Shown here: positions 54,801-64,000 of the stretch, piece by piece
How the letters are laid out: every line of letters begins with the position of its first letter
Position numbering within the stretch: the first letter of the stretch is position 1
DNA from: Gyrodactylus bullatarudis
Taxonomy: Eukaryota > Platyhelminthes > Monogenea > Gyrodactylidea > Gyrodactylidae
Length of the DNA: 64,000 bases
Reading direction: 5' to 3'
NCBI GenBank assembly: GCA_012064415.1
Contig: SSNU01000104.1
Span: forward strand, 1 to 64,000
The notes under the pieces: model-generated
Seen by the model: the letters and a program-made list of their open reading frames with translations, nothing else
Database searches by the model: none
Told to the model about the DNA's origin: nothing
Made by a program: the position numbers and the translations under genes

Positions 54801-57800
54801 TGAAACTTAATTTTAAAGGTGATGGTTTCTGTAATGATGTAAGGAGACGACTGGTTAATCTTATTGATCAACATTATGATAATATACAATTGAAAATTGT
54901 ATTTAAAACCCAAAGATTATTCAGTTTGATTCATAAGGATTTACTAAAGCCTGAAGAAAAGACTCTTTTGATTTACAAATTCCAATGCGACTCTGGAGCT
55001 TCTTATATAGAACGTACGATTAGGAAATTGTCAACTAGGTCAAATGATCATCTAAAGAAGGATACAGCAGTGAAAAGACATATCAAACAGGAAAATCATG
55101 AGGCTTCGATTTCTCAATTTTGTATAAAAATGCGGGTGATGACAGCACAGATTTGTGGGTGAAGGAGAAATTCTTCATCAATCACTTTAAACCAAACCTG
55201 TGTTTTCAGAAAAATTACTCTTATAATCTTCAATTACCTTTTATGAGCCTTTGTGAGCTTTTTCACTTTTCTCTTCACTGTTGCTATTTATTGAAGAGTT
55301 TTGGTGTTTTTTCAGCTCACATTATATTCTTATATTTTTCAACTTTTACTATACTTATTTCAAAATTTGTAAAATATTATTTTCAATGAATTTTAAAATT
55401 TTATCATTATTTATGTGTCACTACTGATGAAATGTACATTTCGTGAATAAAAAATCTTTTCTCATGTATCTACAAATATGATTTTAAGCGGATTTTTGGA
55501 CGTTTTTGATAAATTACGTAAATCATATCAACGCCAATATCACATATAAATACCCATGGATTTAATTTGAGTAGGGTTTTTCTATAATGAAAATGAAGTA
55601 GTTTTTCATAAAGAAGTATGATTAATCTATGAAAATATTGATATTTCAAGCATGACTATATATAGATTATCTGATTTTCAAATTATAGGCAGCTACAAGA
55701 TAGGTCTAATCTTACTGTAGACTGATCAGTAGGGTAGGGTTTAATTTAAAGCCTCATTTTCATACAAACATAAAAACATAAATTTTTATGAGTTCTTGCT
55801 ACGAAATCAATCAAATTCTTGAATATCCTTATCAACAATTGAGTTTTTACTTTTTAAAATCGAAAATGGTAATTTTGTCTTTAAAAGAAGCATAACCATG
55901 AAATTCATTGTCCTATGATGACGATGGGAATAAGTCATTCCTCACAAATACTGTATGCCTAGTTCTTTTATAAAAGGGTTATTTAGGGAAATATTAGGTT
56001 GCGTCAAAAGAAATGAGACTTTAGAGATAAAAAAATATATTCAAAAATCTGCATAAAAAAGAGAAAAATCAGGTATCAAAATATTCTCCAGCAGAATTAA
56101 TACATTTCTGCCAACGAATAGGAAGCTGATCAATCCCATCAGCGTAAAACTCTTGACTTTTTGAATCAAAAAAGTTGATAAGGCCATTTTCGACTTCTCC
56201 TTTGTTGAGGAATTTTTTCCCCTTTAAAAAGTGTTGCATCGACCTGAAAAGATGATAATCTGACGGGGCTAAGTCAGGACTATAAGGAGGATGTTCTATG
56301 ACATCGATATTCTCATCTTGAAAAAAATTTTTGACATCTCTTCCCAGATGAGGTCGGGCGTTATCTTGTTGGAATGAAATCCTTCCAAATCTTGGGAATT
56401 TATCCTTCAATTTGGCAACCATCTGCCTTAATGAGTCTAGATATCTTTGAGAAGTGACAGTCTGACCATAATCCATAAGCTCATAGTGGATTACTCCTTT
56501 TCTTGTCCAGAAAACTGTGAGCATAACTTTCTTCGAGAACCTGTTTGGAGAGGGTTGAGTTGCTTTCTCCCCAACTCGTTTCCAAGACCTTTTTCGACTC
56601 TGATCCTGAAGATAGATCCACTTTTCGTGGTTGACAGGGGTATTTTGAAAAATGCCGGGACACACCGGAATATTTTTGAAAAATGCCATGAAATTTTTCA
56701 ATTTTTGTCTAAATCTCTATCTTGATGTATGTTTGCTTAGTTTTTGTCTTGATATCCTGTTGCCAAGATTTCTCAATTCAATGGTTTAGGAAAAGGTGCT
56801 CCAACCCCAATCTCTCTGCCCGGTGTGGTGTAGTGGTATCTCTCTCACCTCTCATTCGGACCCTCTTACTCTCGGTCCTAGGTTCAAACCCCCCCACACC
56901 GGGCATATTGAACACTCTTTCCCTGTTCCCTTATTTTTACAAATAATTTCTATGAATAAATATAAATGTTTCAATTTCAAAAAGAAAAGTTTGCTTAGTT
57001 TTTGTCTTGATATCCTATTGCCAAGATTTCTCAATTCATTGGATTACGAAAAGAACATAAGAAAAAGTCAATGGATCCAAATGTATTCAACGTATTTTTC
57101 ACAAAATTTTTTCTGCCTCAGATCTGTATCTCTTTTTCTTTGGCCGTCCTCGCTGAGAGATCTTGTCTTTACCTATCAAATCTGTTTCCGCGAGTTTATT
57201 TATGTCGCAGTAGATCAATTCATTGCCGTACATTTTGATCATTTCATTTACTTTGAAATGTTTCGCGACCATATGCTCGAAAGGTTTGATAAATGAATAT
57301 TAGGTGGCAATGATATGTGCGGAGGTAGGTTTTTAGGGGGTTTGGTTGCTATAAGATTTTTTTTTGTTGATGGGAGATCATTTATGTAAAGAATCGTAGC
57401 CTCATAGGGATTGCTAATACCTTGGCAACCGGCATTTTTCAAAATACCCCTGTCAACCACTATTATTTCCCTAAATAACCCATGAAATAATTTCTTTATA
57501 AGTACTGTATTATAATAAGATATAGATCGTTAGATAGACCTAAATTAGTTTTGTGCCATCTTTATGGGTCTAATTCATCTCAGAGGCCCTAAAAATTTTC
57601 CATAGGGAAGAGTGCCTGCCTTGTTCTCTTAAGAAACAAAATTTTCCTTTTACATTCACCGACACACATCGTACTCTCTCTCGAGTATGCTCTTGAGAAT
57701 AGAGTAAAATTAAAATTAAATTAAACAAAACATAAATGGGCTCTTCATCATCATATATCTGAGATAATATATTTCAAGAGTCATGAAAATTAATCAACTT

Positions 57801-60800
57801 AATTCATGATTGAAAAAAAAACAGAAAAATGATTTTTTTTTCAACTCTAGCTCTCAATAGTTTTGAAAGATATTTAGAAAAGGGTGATGGGAATTGTCTT
57901 TAGAGATTTGTTTATCTCCTTTTTTCCCAATCGATATCAAATTTTTGTCTCTGCTGATGTCTTGTTCCCTTAACCATCCTGACATGAAAGCAATTGCAAA
58001 AATTGTGAAACACCTTTCTACTTACTACTTTCATTCTAATAATCTGCTACCAAGGTTTATTCACTTTTTGTTATGTCCACCCAAGAATTGGAAAAATGAA
58101 ACAAGTATCTATATCTCCCAGAAAAGATATATTACAGTAATCTGATAGAGAATATTTCATTTAATTAAAAGATGAGTTTGACAAACGCTCAAATAAAATT
58201 ACATATACTAGATTTTTATTTAAAAATATTATTAAAATAGTTATGAGAATCTGAGAGTTGTGGTACAAGTTGTATAAGATATTGACAAATTTTTGAAATG
58301 TTTTTGGATTTTAAAAAGCTATAATCAATTTGGAATCTGGTTCTGAGAGGGAGAAGGATATTGAGTAAATTAGAATATCCTCGTGAAGCTCTCAGATTGT
58401 ACTGGCTGGTGGAATTGGGCGCAAATTTAGAGTAGAAGACAGCAGAAGAGGCCGTGTATTGAAACCTTTCTAGTTTCTTACTGGTCCCAACAGGTAGATC
58501 ACAGAGAATACCTGATCCATAGTCAAGATGAGGTAGAATTAAAGATTTGTATAGCTTGAGACGAAGAGACGGATTATTGACAAATTTCCTGAGAAAGTAG
58601 GTTTTAAACCGTACTTTTTTGAGGATTTCTTTTGAATGGATACTGGTTTTGAGATTGTGGGCTTATGAGAGTCCATGATCTTTGATGAAGGACACTGTAT
58701 TGAAAGGTGTATGATGATTTGAAAGGGAGTTCTTAATAGGCATAACTTTAGTTTTACTTTGATTGATCTTGAGACCTATTGAAGAAATTATAATAATTAT
58801 CAAGCTCTAAAATGTCTTGCTGTTTTTCAGACTACTTGTGAAATTGTGATTATGTAATACAAATTTTCAGCGTTAACATAAAATTTTAATTTTTTCCATA
58901 CTCTTTATAACAAACTTGAATTCTAGTTTTTTAATTTCTCTGCATAATTTTGATCCCAAATAGCTACTTTTTAAAAAGATGTCTTGTTCCCTTTCATGTT
59001 TATATCTTTTCCTTGATTTTTTCATATGTAGTTGTATCCCGTCTTGTTTTCTTGAACGTAGATCAATTGATGTGAAATTACATTCTCTACTAGCCTGTGT
59101 GTTCAATCTATTTAGAGATCATCTTGCTTCTATCAAAGTCCTAGTCTATGTGAAAGGTTTCAAGTCTCATCATTCACATATAATTGGAAAGATGATTACA
59201 TTAATTACCTAAATTATAATTTTTATAACTAACTGCGTCTTTATGTTTGTCAACTTGACTTTTATTTGATCCACCTACTTATATTCCCTACTTATCTCTA
59301 GATCATCTTTTGGGTTTCTCATAATAGAATAACAACTACCCACCTTACTTTGTTGGGTGACAAAAAAATTTCTTTCTTATTCAACTTAGAAAAATTAAAC
59401 CAAACTAAAAGTCAGCTAGCTTTCTTAATATTATTCAAATTGAAACAAAGTTATTAGCTTGTGGTTATCTCCACTATCTAAGGCAGGCATTTTTTTAGTC
59501 AAGAATGAAATTCTCAATCATCTGATACCTATATAAACTAAAATGATACACAGATTTTAAATCTGGTCTTGGAATTTCCCAAAACTGGAATTACTAAATG
59601 ATCAAAATCAATCAGTGAAATTAATCAATAGGCTAACAAACCGTTATCTATACCTGAATATCTGACAAAATTCAAATTTTAAAAGTCTTAAAAGTCTAAA
59701 TGATTCTTTTTCTCACAGGGAAGCAGATCGATTATTAAAATTTTACAATCCTGATTCATCATTGCATGAACTGGAGGAGACTGCTAATACAGAATTAGCT
59801 CTAGGAAATGAAGAGGATCTTGAAGACGTGAAAAACTATGTCCTACCAGATGGCTCCAAAGTAATCAAGAAACGTACAAAGATCTCCACAAATGATGGAT
59901 CTCATGCTGAAAAGGAACACATTTCTGTCATACCCAATACATCAGAGGACGACAAAGATGGGAAATTAATTACGGCTGAAAAGACTAGTGAAAAATTGCA
60001 GACAAATAATGCCTCAAGAACAACCACAACCACTACAACAATAACTAGGAGAATTCTTTCGTTAGTTTAAATCTAAGAATTTCCTTATTTATTTAACAAT
60101 ATCTATAGTTGTGTAAGCTCTTGAACCCTTGAATAGAGCACTTCTTTTCCTCAATGGATTTGTCTTCGCTAAAAGAAGTGTTTTTAAGATTTATAGATAT
60201 AAAAAACTATTCTCAATCTCATCTTTTTCATCAAGATATCGAAATTTTCGGAAGACTTTTTAGAAACTGGTTCAGGTCATTTTTACAGACTCATTACGAT
60301 GATCAGTTCGAATTGACAGTTCATTCATAAATTGAATAGTGATATTTGGTTCCCTCGTCTAACGTCATCTTTTTCGAAATTTTTTGTCTTGAATCGGTGA
60401 AAGTATCCCTTTTGAACCAGTTTCTAAAAAAACTTTTAGAAAATTTTGTATGGATAAATTGCTTAGATTTTGTACATTACCAACTCACAAGTTAATTTAG
60501 CTCTTGACGAACGAAGATATTTAAAACTCTAACTAATCTGGTTTTACACTATAATGTGAAGTAGGAAACTGGCCGGAAAAAATACGATGAACTTAATTAC
60601 TGTATTTTAAAAATCGTTAAAGCAATTTAAATTGAGTTATAGTTATAGGCTTCAAAAAGATCTCAATCGTAAACTCTAAATGGCTCACTTTTACCATTTG
60701 ACGAATTATTTTCTTTAGAAAAATACTAATTTTTTTAATTCTGACCTGGAAATTCTTATTGATTTTGAAGTGAGAAGGTGATCAGGAAAAGTGTTGTAGG

Positions 60801-63508
60801 ATCGAAATTAGACAAGAAATTATTTTCAAATTAATAAACATTTTCCAGCTCAGAATTCTTAATAAATAGGCGTTCAACGATTATGAATTGTAATTTATGT
60901 AAAACGCATAGAACCACAACTTTTTATCAAATTTTTATCTTCTTTTTTGACTTCTTATTCCTCTTATTATCAGGATCTATGATAATTCCATCTCTTACTT
61001 GTTGGTCTAGTTATGCGAGGTAAGCTAACCAAGCAAGAAATAAACATATTTGGGTTTCATTCGTAACCAAATAATTTAGCTCAAATATTTCTTATTTATC
61101 ATGGATTATTGATCATCAACTCATCCTGCTGAAATACCAAAGGATAATTTGAGAACACTTTTAAAGTATAGTCTTGAGTACTTTTACTGACTGAATAGAG
61201 TCACTGTACATATCTTTATCTACTTCTCTCCCATTTTTTCGCATCGTAGCATTCTTGTTCATTTTTCCAGGAACGATTCTCTACCTCGACATGAATTCCT
61301 TTGTGTGAGATCATTATAAAGACGACCCATATCTGCTCGATTATGCATTTATTTACTGTGTATTTATTTTTGAATTATAATTCCTATCTTGGTGTCAAGA
61401 ATTTTCATTACAGGTGTTTGCTTTTCTTCTTTGTCTATTTACATTTCCATTATGTATAAATTTTCCTCTGTAATAATCAGTACTTGGCAAAATTCTAATT
61501 TCTCGAACAGAATTGCAATTCGTTACCCTTTTCTTTTGTTTCATTAAATATTGGAACCCGGTAGAGAAATGTTAAACAATCTAATGTGTTATGGAAAAGT
61601 GTGATTCAAAATTTATTCCATCTTAAGTTACGAGAATCTACCAGTTTTACAAATAACTCGATATTTCTCTTAGGAATAGAAATATTTTTTGGATCTCATT
61701 ATGAAATGAGCCAACAAATTGTTAAAAGAAAAAATATCCGAAAAACATTCAATCTTGCCAAAATTAGAAGATGCATCAAAATTTTAACTTTTTGATCAAC
61801 GAATTCTCCTGAAGAAGTTCACAAAAATTCGTCATTACTGTGGGAAGGAAAATTATCCAAAATTTACAAGTTTAACTTTTTCTCGAAGATTTCGAGTTTC
61901 TCTTAATCTCTATGGCCAAATTCGAATTCTTTGTCAACTTCAAATTTGTTCAACTCGGTAAAAAATTTGAGGTTGAAAAAGTGGACTAATTTATTGGCTT
62001 ATTCCATAATGGGATCCAAAAGTTATTTGTGTCACTGATTAATCGGAGAAAAATATTGAGTTTTTCGTAGAAATTGTAAACTCTCATCTTCGTGTCAAGT
62101 CTAACTTTAGGTGCAAAATGAAAAAGATTTATAAAATTTTTATGTTTTTGAAGATCCTTTATTCCAATTACTAGGGCCTCAAATGTCCTAAAATGTCTAC
62201 TTTTTCCTTGAGGTCTATTTTTGATGAAAATGCTGAAAATTCATTCCAAAATGTTATACCTGATAAAGGGTCAAAATTAGAATGTCCTAAAATGGTCTAA
62301 AACAAATTTCTCGTCCTAAAACTAAAAGTCCTATTTCTAACGTCCTAAAATTCAAAATGGCGTGCACTTAAAAAGATTGTTGCATGCTTCTCTCTAATTG
62401 GTCGAAAAATATACACTACCACGTGTATTAAAATATTTCAACCAATCAGAAGCAAGCATTTATATTCAATATCTATTGCTTTGTTTCATTTTTGAATCAT
62501 TCATTTGAAAATGGTTAACAACTCTAATAGGTGCATGAAATACAAGTCTCAGTATCCAGATTTGAATATAATTTTATGTTAAATTTTAATAAAAAAATTC
62601 AATAAGTTCTATATACTTACAAGTAGTCTTATATCATTTCGTAAAAATATAGCAAGGTCCTAAATAGGACGTTGGTTGAGATCTAGTGTATAAAAATGTC
62701 CTAAAAGTTCTTTTAGAGGTCTTAAAACTTGAGGCCCTACTAATTACATGGTTTCTTCTAAAGTAGAAAATATATCCTTCAATTTGTAAAATGTATCTAA
62801 ATTTTCACTTGAGACAAAATTTCCCTTTTGTCTTCCTTTACTTTTCTCATGTTAATTATACGTGATTTTCAAGGGAATTGTTATTTCTCTAGTCTCTTTA
62901 CTTAGCTCTCAGAATTATTACTAATTTGAATTTTTTTTCTTTTAGAAATTCATCAAGTGAGTCCTATTTTACTACAACATTTTACAGTCAAAATTATTTT
63001 TAGTGTAGTATCTTTCTGGGTGCTTATTATTGAGCTTTACTCGTGGGTTTTGAGAACTGTTGAGATTAAATCTTCCTATGTCAATGTGTATTTCATTAAC
63101 CCTTAAAGACGTAGAGAAAATTTGTCGGGGTACACGCAGACCTCGAAAGTGAATTTTTTTTTCAAAACGAGTCATTTTTAAATTGACATAATTACTCAAT
63201 GGAGTATTGTAGCTTGATAAGTCATCGATCATTCGAAAGAATATTAGTTCCTCTTTCAGAAAAGTGGTCAATAAATATTTTCCAGTTTCTCTGAAACAGA
63301 ATTATTGGTTGAGAAAGTTACCTTTATTCTGTTACTTATCTAGTTTTTCTCACATTTCTACCAATAATCTCAAGATGTAAAACTTATCTTGAATTTCTTG
63401 ATTAATAGTTCCCAATCCATTCAAAAAGTATTTCCAGCGCAATGAAAAACGATCTGAGAACCTGGAAGAAGACACCGATTTCGACGGATTTACTGACTTT
63501 TGGGAAAC
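51853..63508 (+). CDS. Unrecognised Thr/Ser-rich charged protein, 3' end open
   Basis: Four exons are supported by splice signals and phase: 51853-51898, 51934-52244, 52433-52554 and 59719-60060 (frame continues to a stop at 60068-60070 if unspliced). They give about 273 aa of low-complexity, probably disordered sequence. Short phrases recur: NADGSLNRTTRRTKKT, LPDGSKVIKKRTKIS and two Thr runs (THTTTTSM, RTTTTTTTITRR). No domain is recognised. The first intron is 35 nt; the third is 7.2 kb and full of transposon remnants. A further exon-like segment at 63438-63508, flanked by TTCCAG and GTGAGT, is open in two frames (reading RNEKRSENLEEDTDFDG in one), and its membership in this gene is uncertain. 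The gene may continue beyond the window. Confidence 0.55.
53453..53680 (-). repeat. One-ended copy of the TTAATATGA repeat
   Basis: On the minus strand begins AAAGTTAATATGAAAATGGG and continues with a degenerate version of the block seen at 38446 and 29985. In intron 3 of the Thr-rich gene. Confidence 0.5.
54148..55240 (+). pseudogene. Penelope-like element with RT palm and GIY-YIG
   Basis: The fullest Penelope copy here. The RT palm is visible (DGIAMGSPLSPLLADI, then RYVDDTF with the catalytic Asp pair near 54370), followed after stops and frameshifts by the thumb ([20 protein letters not shown]) and an uninterrupted frame 54740-55162 with the GIY-YIG domain ([20 protein letters not shown]). 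A frameshift near 55125 splits off the last ~40 residues. At least three stops make it inactive. The 3' flank to about 55510 aligns with that of the 28752 copy, but there the hammerhead core has lost its stem II segment (CTACTGATGAAATGTACAT near 55427). Confidence 0.85.
55994..56626 (-). pseudogene. Mariner transposase, N-terminal third lost
   Basis: Cut-and-paste transposase of the mariner family. The terminal repeat TTAGGTTGCGTCAAAAG at 55994 follows a TA. On the minus strand the frame reads HEKWIYL, RKGVIHYELM, FQQDNARPH with the second catalytic Asp and HPPYSPDLAPSDYHLF with the third (DD34D type). The first catalytic Asp and the DNA-binding domain are missing because the 5' part was deleted at 56626, where the sequence passes into the outer element through a shared GTGG. 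The rest is open to the stop at 56069. Confidence 0.85.
56731..56796 (+). repeat. Direct repeat, left copy (about 65 bp)
   Basis: Starts GTTTGCTTAGTTTTTGTCTT. The same sequence with about five mismatches is at 56990-57055. Together they bracket a tRNA-like module. Confidence 0.8.
56817..56905 (+). tRNA. tRNA-like / SINE head with Pol III boxes, probably not a functional tRNA
   Basis: Box A TGGTGTAGTGG (56826-56836) and box B GGTTCAAACCC (56881-56891) fit the consensus for RNA polymerase III. The ends pair perfectly over 12 bp (TGCCCGGTGTGG with CCACACCGGGCA), longer than a 7-bp tRNA acceptor stem. At 89 nt with no clear anticodon arm it is more likely a tRNA-derived SINE head than a working tRNA. 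Its T-arm stretch GTCCTAGGTT is also found at 48298-48307, next to the hammerhead. Confidence 0.5.
56990..57055 (+). repeat. Direct repeat, right copy (about 65 bp)
   Basis: Second copy of the 56731-56796 sequence. If it is a target duplication of the tRNA-like element it is unusually long; a local duplication is the alternative. Confidence 0.8.
58216..58800 (-). pseudogene. LINE reverse transcriptase, C-terminal remnant
   Basis: On the minus strand, from about 58785, the frame reads IGLKINQSKTKVM, then after a stop at 58663-58665 continues open to 58216 with YKSLILPHLDYGSGIL and KKLERFQYTASSAVF. This is the conserved end of the RT domain of CR1/jockey-type non-LTR elements (LNxxKT and IlPhLdYg..iW blocks). 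Upstream, LKQQDILELDNYYNFFN is visible in another frame, so there is also a frameshift. No palm or endonuclease part remains. Confidence 0.72.
61623..62104. mobile_element. Long-TIR MITE, copy near right edge
   Basis: Left end TTAAGTTACGAGAATCTACC with ACTCGATATTTCTC further in, mirrored by GGAGAAAAATATTGAG and CTCTCATCTTCGTGTCAAG at the right end. The interior GGATCTCATTATGAAATGAG matches the 37641-38187 copy. Confidence 0.6.
62172..62739. mobile_element. hAT-type MITE with 8-bp target duplication
   Basis: 568 bp. Ends TAGGGCCTCAA and TTGAGGCCCTA are inverted, the first bases (TAGGG) are typical of hAT elements, and the flanks CCAATTAC (62164-62171) and CTAATTAC (62740-62747) differ by one base, as expected of an aged 8-bp duplication. 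The body holds several GTCCTAAAA phrases and an inner palindrome (TGCTTCT...TTGGT with ACCAATCAGAAGCA). No transposase. Confidence 0.75.
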
Positions 63509-64000
63509 GTGAGTATCTTATAGAAGTTTTCTTCCAATTTGTCATGTTTTGATATCGGTATTATATCGATAATTTTTTTGAATTGAGCGGCTACCCTTAC
63601 TAGGTGGTAACGATAACACTGTGTGTCAAAAAAAAATTTCCAAAAATGTAATAGGGTAAGATCCATTTGTTTTTGATCCAAAATTTCACGCTGATTCCAA
63701 ATCTGGTCTCAGAATCTAAAAGTTGGGTTCAGTTTGGGAGATATTGAAGAAAATTGAAAAATGAGAATTTTAGGAAAATTGAGTGTAGTTTTTCGATTAA
63801 ATTAATTTGAAAAAGCAATTAAACCTTATTATAATTAGGCTCATTATGTAGAGCAATTAATTCTGCGTCGATTGGTATACAGATCAATGTTGCACCTACT
63901 CAGAACTGGCGAAAATTTTAAATAAGAACTTCAAACGGTAGAAAAAATCATCGAAAAAATCCACTAAAATTTACATTTAAAACAGACTCACGGCTTTATA

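Larger units (their letters stand above)
55976..57481. mobile_element. DNA transposon with ~53-bp TIR, split by mariner
   Basis: The right end reads, inward from 57481, GGGTTATTTAGGGAAATA, then a 3-nt spacer, then a 32-bp block ending CCGG (57429-57460). The left end has the same 18 bp at 55976-55993 and a perfect copy of the 32-bp block at 56627-56658, but 633 bp of mariner sequence lies between them. So the left terminal repeat was interrupted by a mariner insertion. No transposase of the outer element was recognised. Confidence 0.65.
60071..63437. other. Intron or intergenic sequence with two MITEs
   Basis: No convincing exon was found between the last supported exon of the Thr-rich gene and the exon-like segment at 63438. 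A degenerate copy of the dispersed repeat is at about 60680-60830, and two MITEs lie at 61623-62104 and 62172-62739. An AG/GTGAGT pair at 62944-62957 could bound an 11-nt microexon, but its phase does not fit the segment at 63438. Confidence 0.45.

Noticed and set aside
56796..57296. 166-codon plus frame at 56796
   Set aside because: It runs through the tRNA-like module and a direct repeat and shows no protein-like conservation.
62944..62957. 11-nt microexon AAATTCATCAA
   Set aside because: Acceptor and donor look good, but its phase leads to a stop in the segment at 63438; no second support.
1..64000. CRISPR arrays, rRNA genes, bacterial operons
   Set aside because: No regularly spaced repeats, no rRNA-like sequence, and genes have spliceosomal introns; this is animal nuclear DNA.

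Overview
The window is nuclear DNA of an invertebrate animal: AT-rich, with spliceosomal introns, metazoan housekeeping and signalling genes and many transposon remnants. Several first introns are extremely short (25-35 nt), and hammerhead-ribozyme modules and Penelope-like elements sit inside introns. Small 5' introns and hammerhead-bearing SINEs are known from schistosomes, and still shorter introns from dicyemids, so a flatworm-like or mesozoan-like animal is suggested. Sequence alone does not fix the taxon.

Layout: 1-608, an open frame running off the left edge (-), probably a transposon ORF1; 609-5286, gene-poor. Then RBM25 splicing factor (5287-8323 +), ABHD13 hydrolase (to 10243 +), a short-chain dehydrogenase (10299-11344 -), a two-finger C2H2 protein with a long disordered tail (11746-15781 +), a 3.5-kb empty stretch, LC3/Atg8 (19311-19974 -), a TMX-type thioredoxin (20166-21014 +), complete 10-exon pyruvate carboxylase (21346-31029 +), LRRC40 (31428-33350 -), ribosomal protein L37A/eL43 (33490-33788 +), a BCR/ABR-type RhoGEF-RhoGAP of 16 exons (34072-51656 -), and an unrecognised Thr-rich gene (51853 to at least 60060 +).

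Mobile DNA lies mostly in the introns of pyruvate carboxylase, BCR/ABR and the last gene: a Ty3/gypsy element with 138-bp LTRs and a 5-bp target duplication, three Penelope-like GIY-YIG remnants, a mariner fragment nested in the terminal repeat of another DNA transposon, a tRNA-derived module, a LINE reverse-transcriptase remnant, a hAT-type MITE, a TA-flanked MITE and a family of roughly 0.4-0.55 kb elements with long inverted termini. Two well-formed type I hammerhead ribozymes and one decayed one are visible.

The genes are individually ordinary: mRNA splicing, autophagy, ER redox folding, anaplerosis, translation and Rho signalling. They are arranged largely as head-to-head pairs sharing 0.14-0.4 kb 5' regions and tail-to-tail pairs with very short 3' ends. 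Exon models below were built by hand from splice signals and reading phase; in the multi-exon genes called complete, every junction keeps frame.
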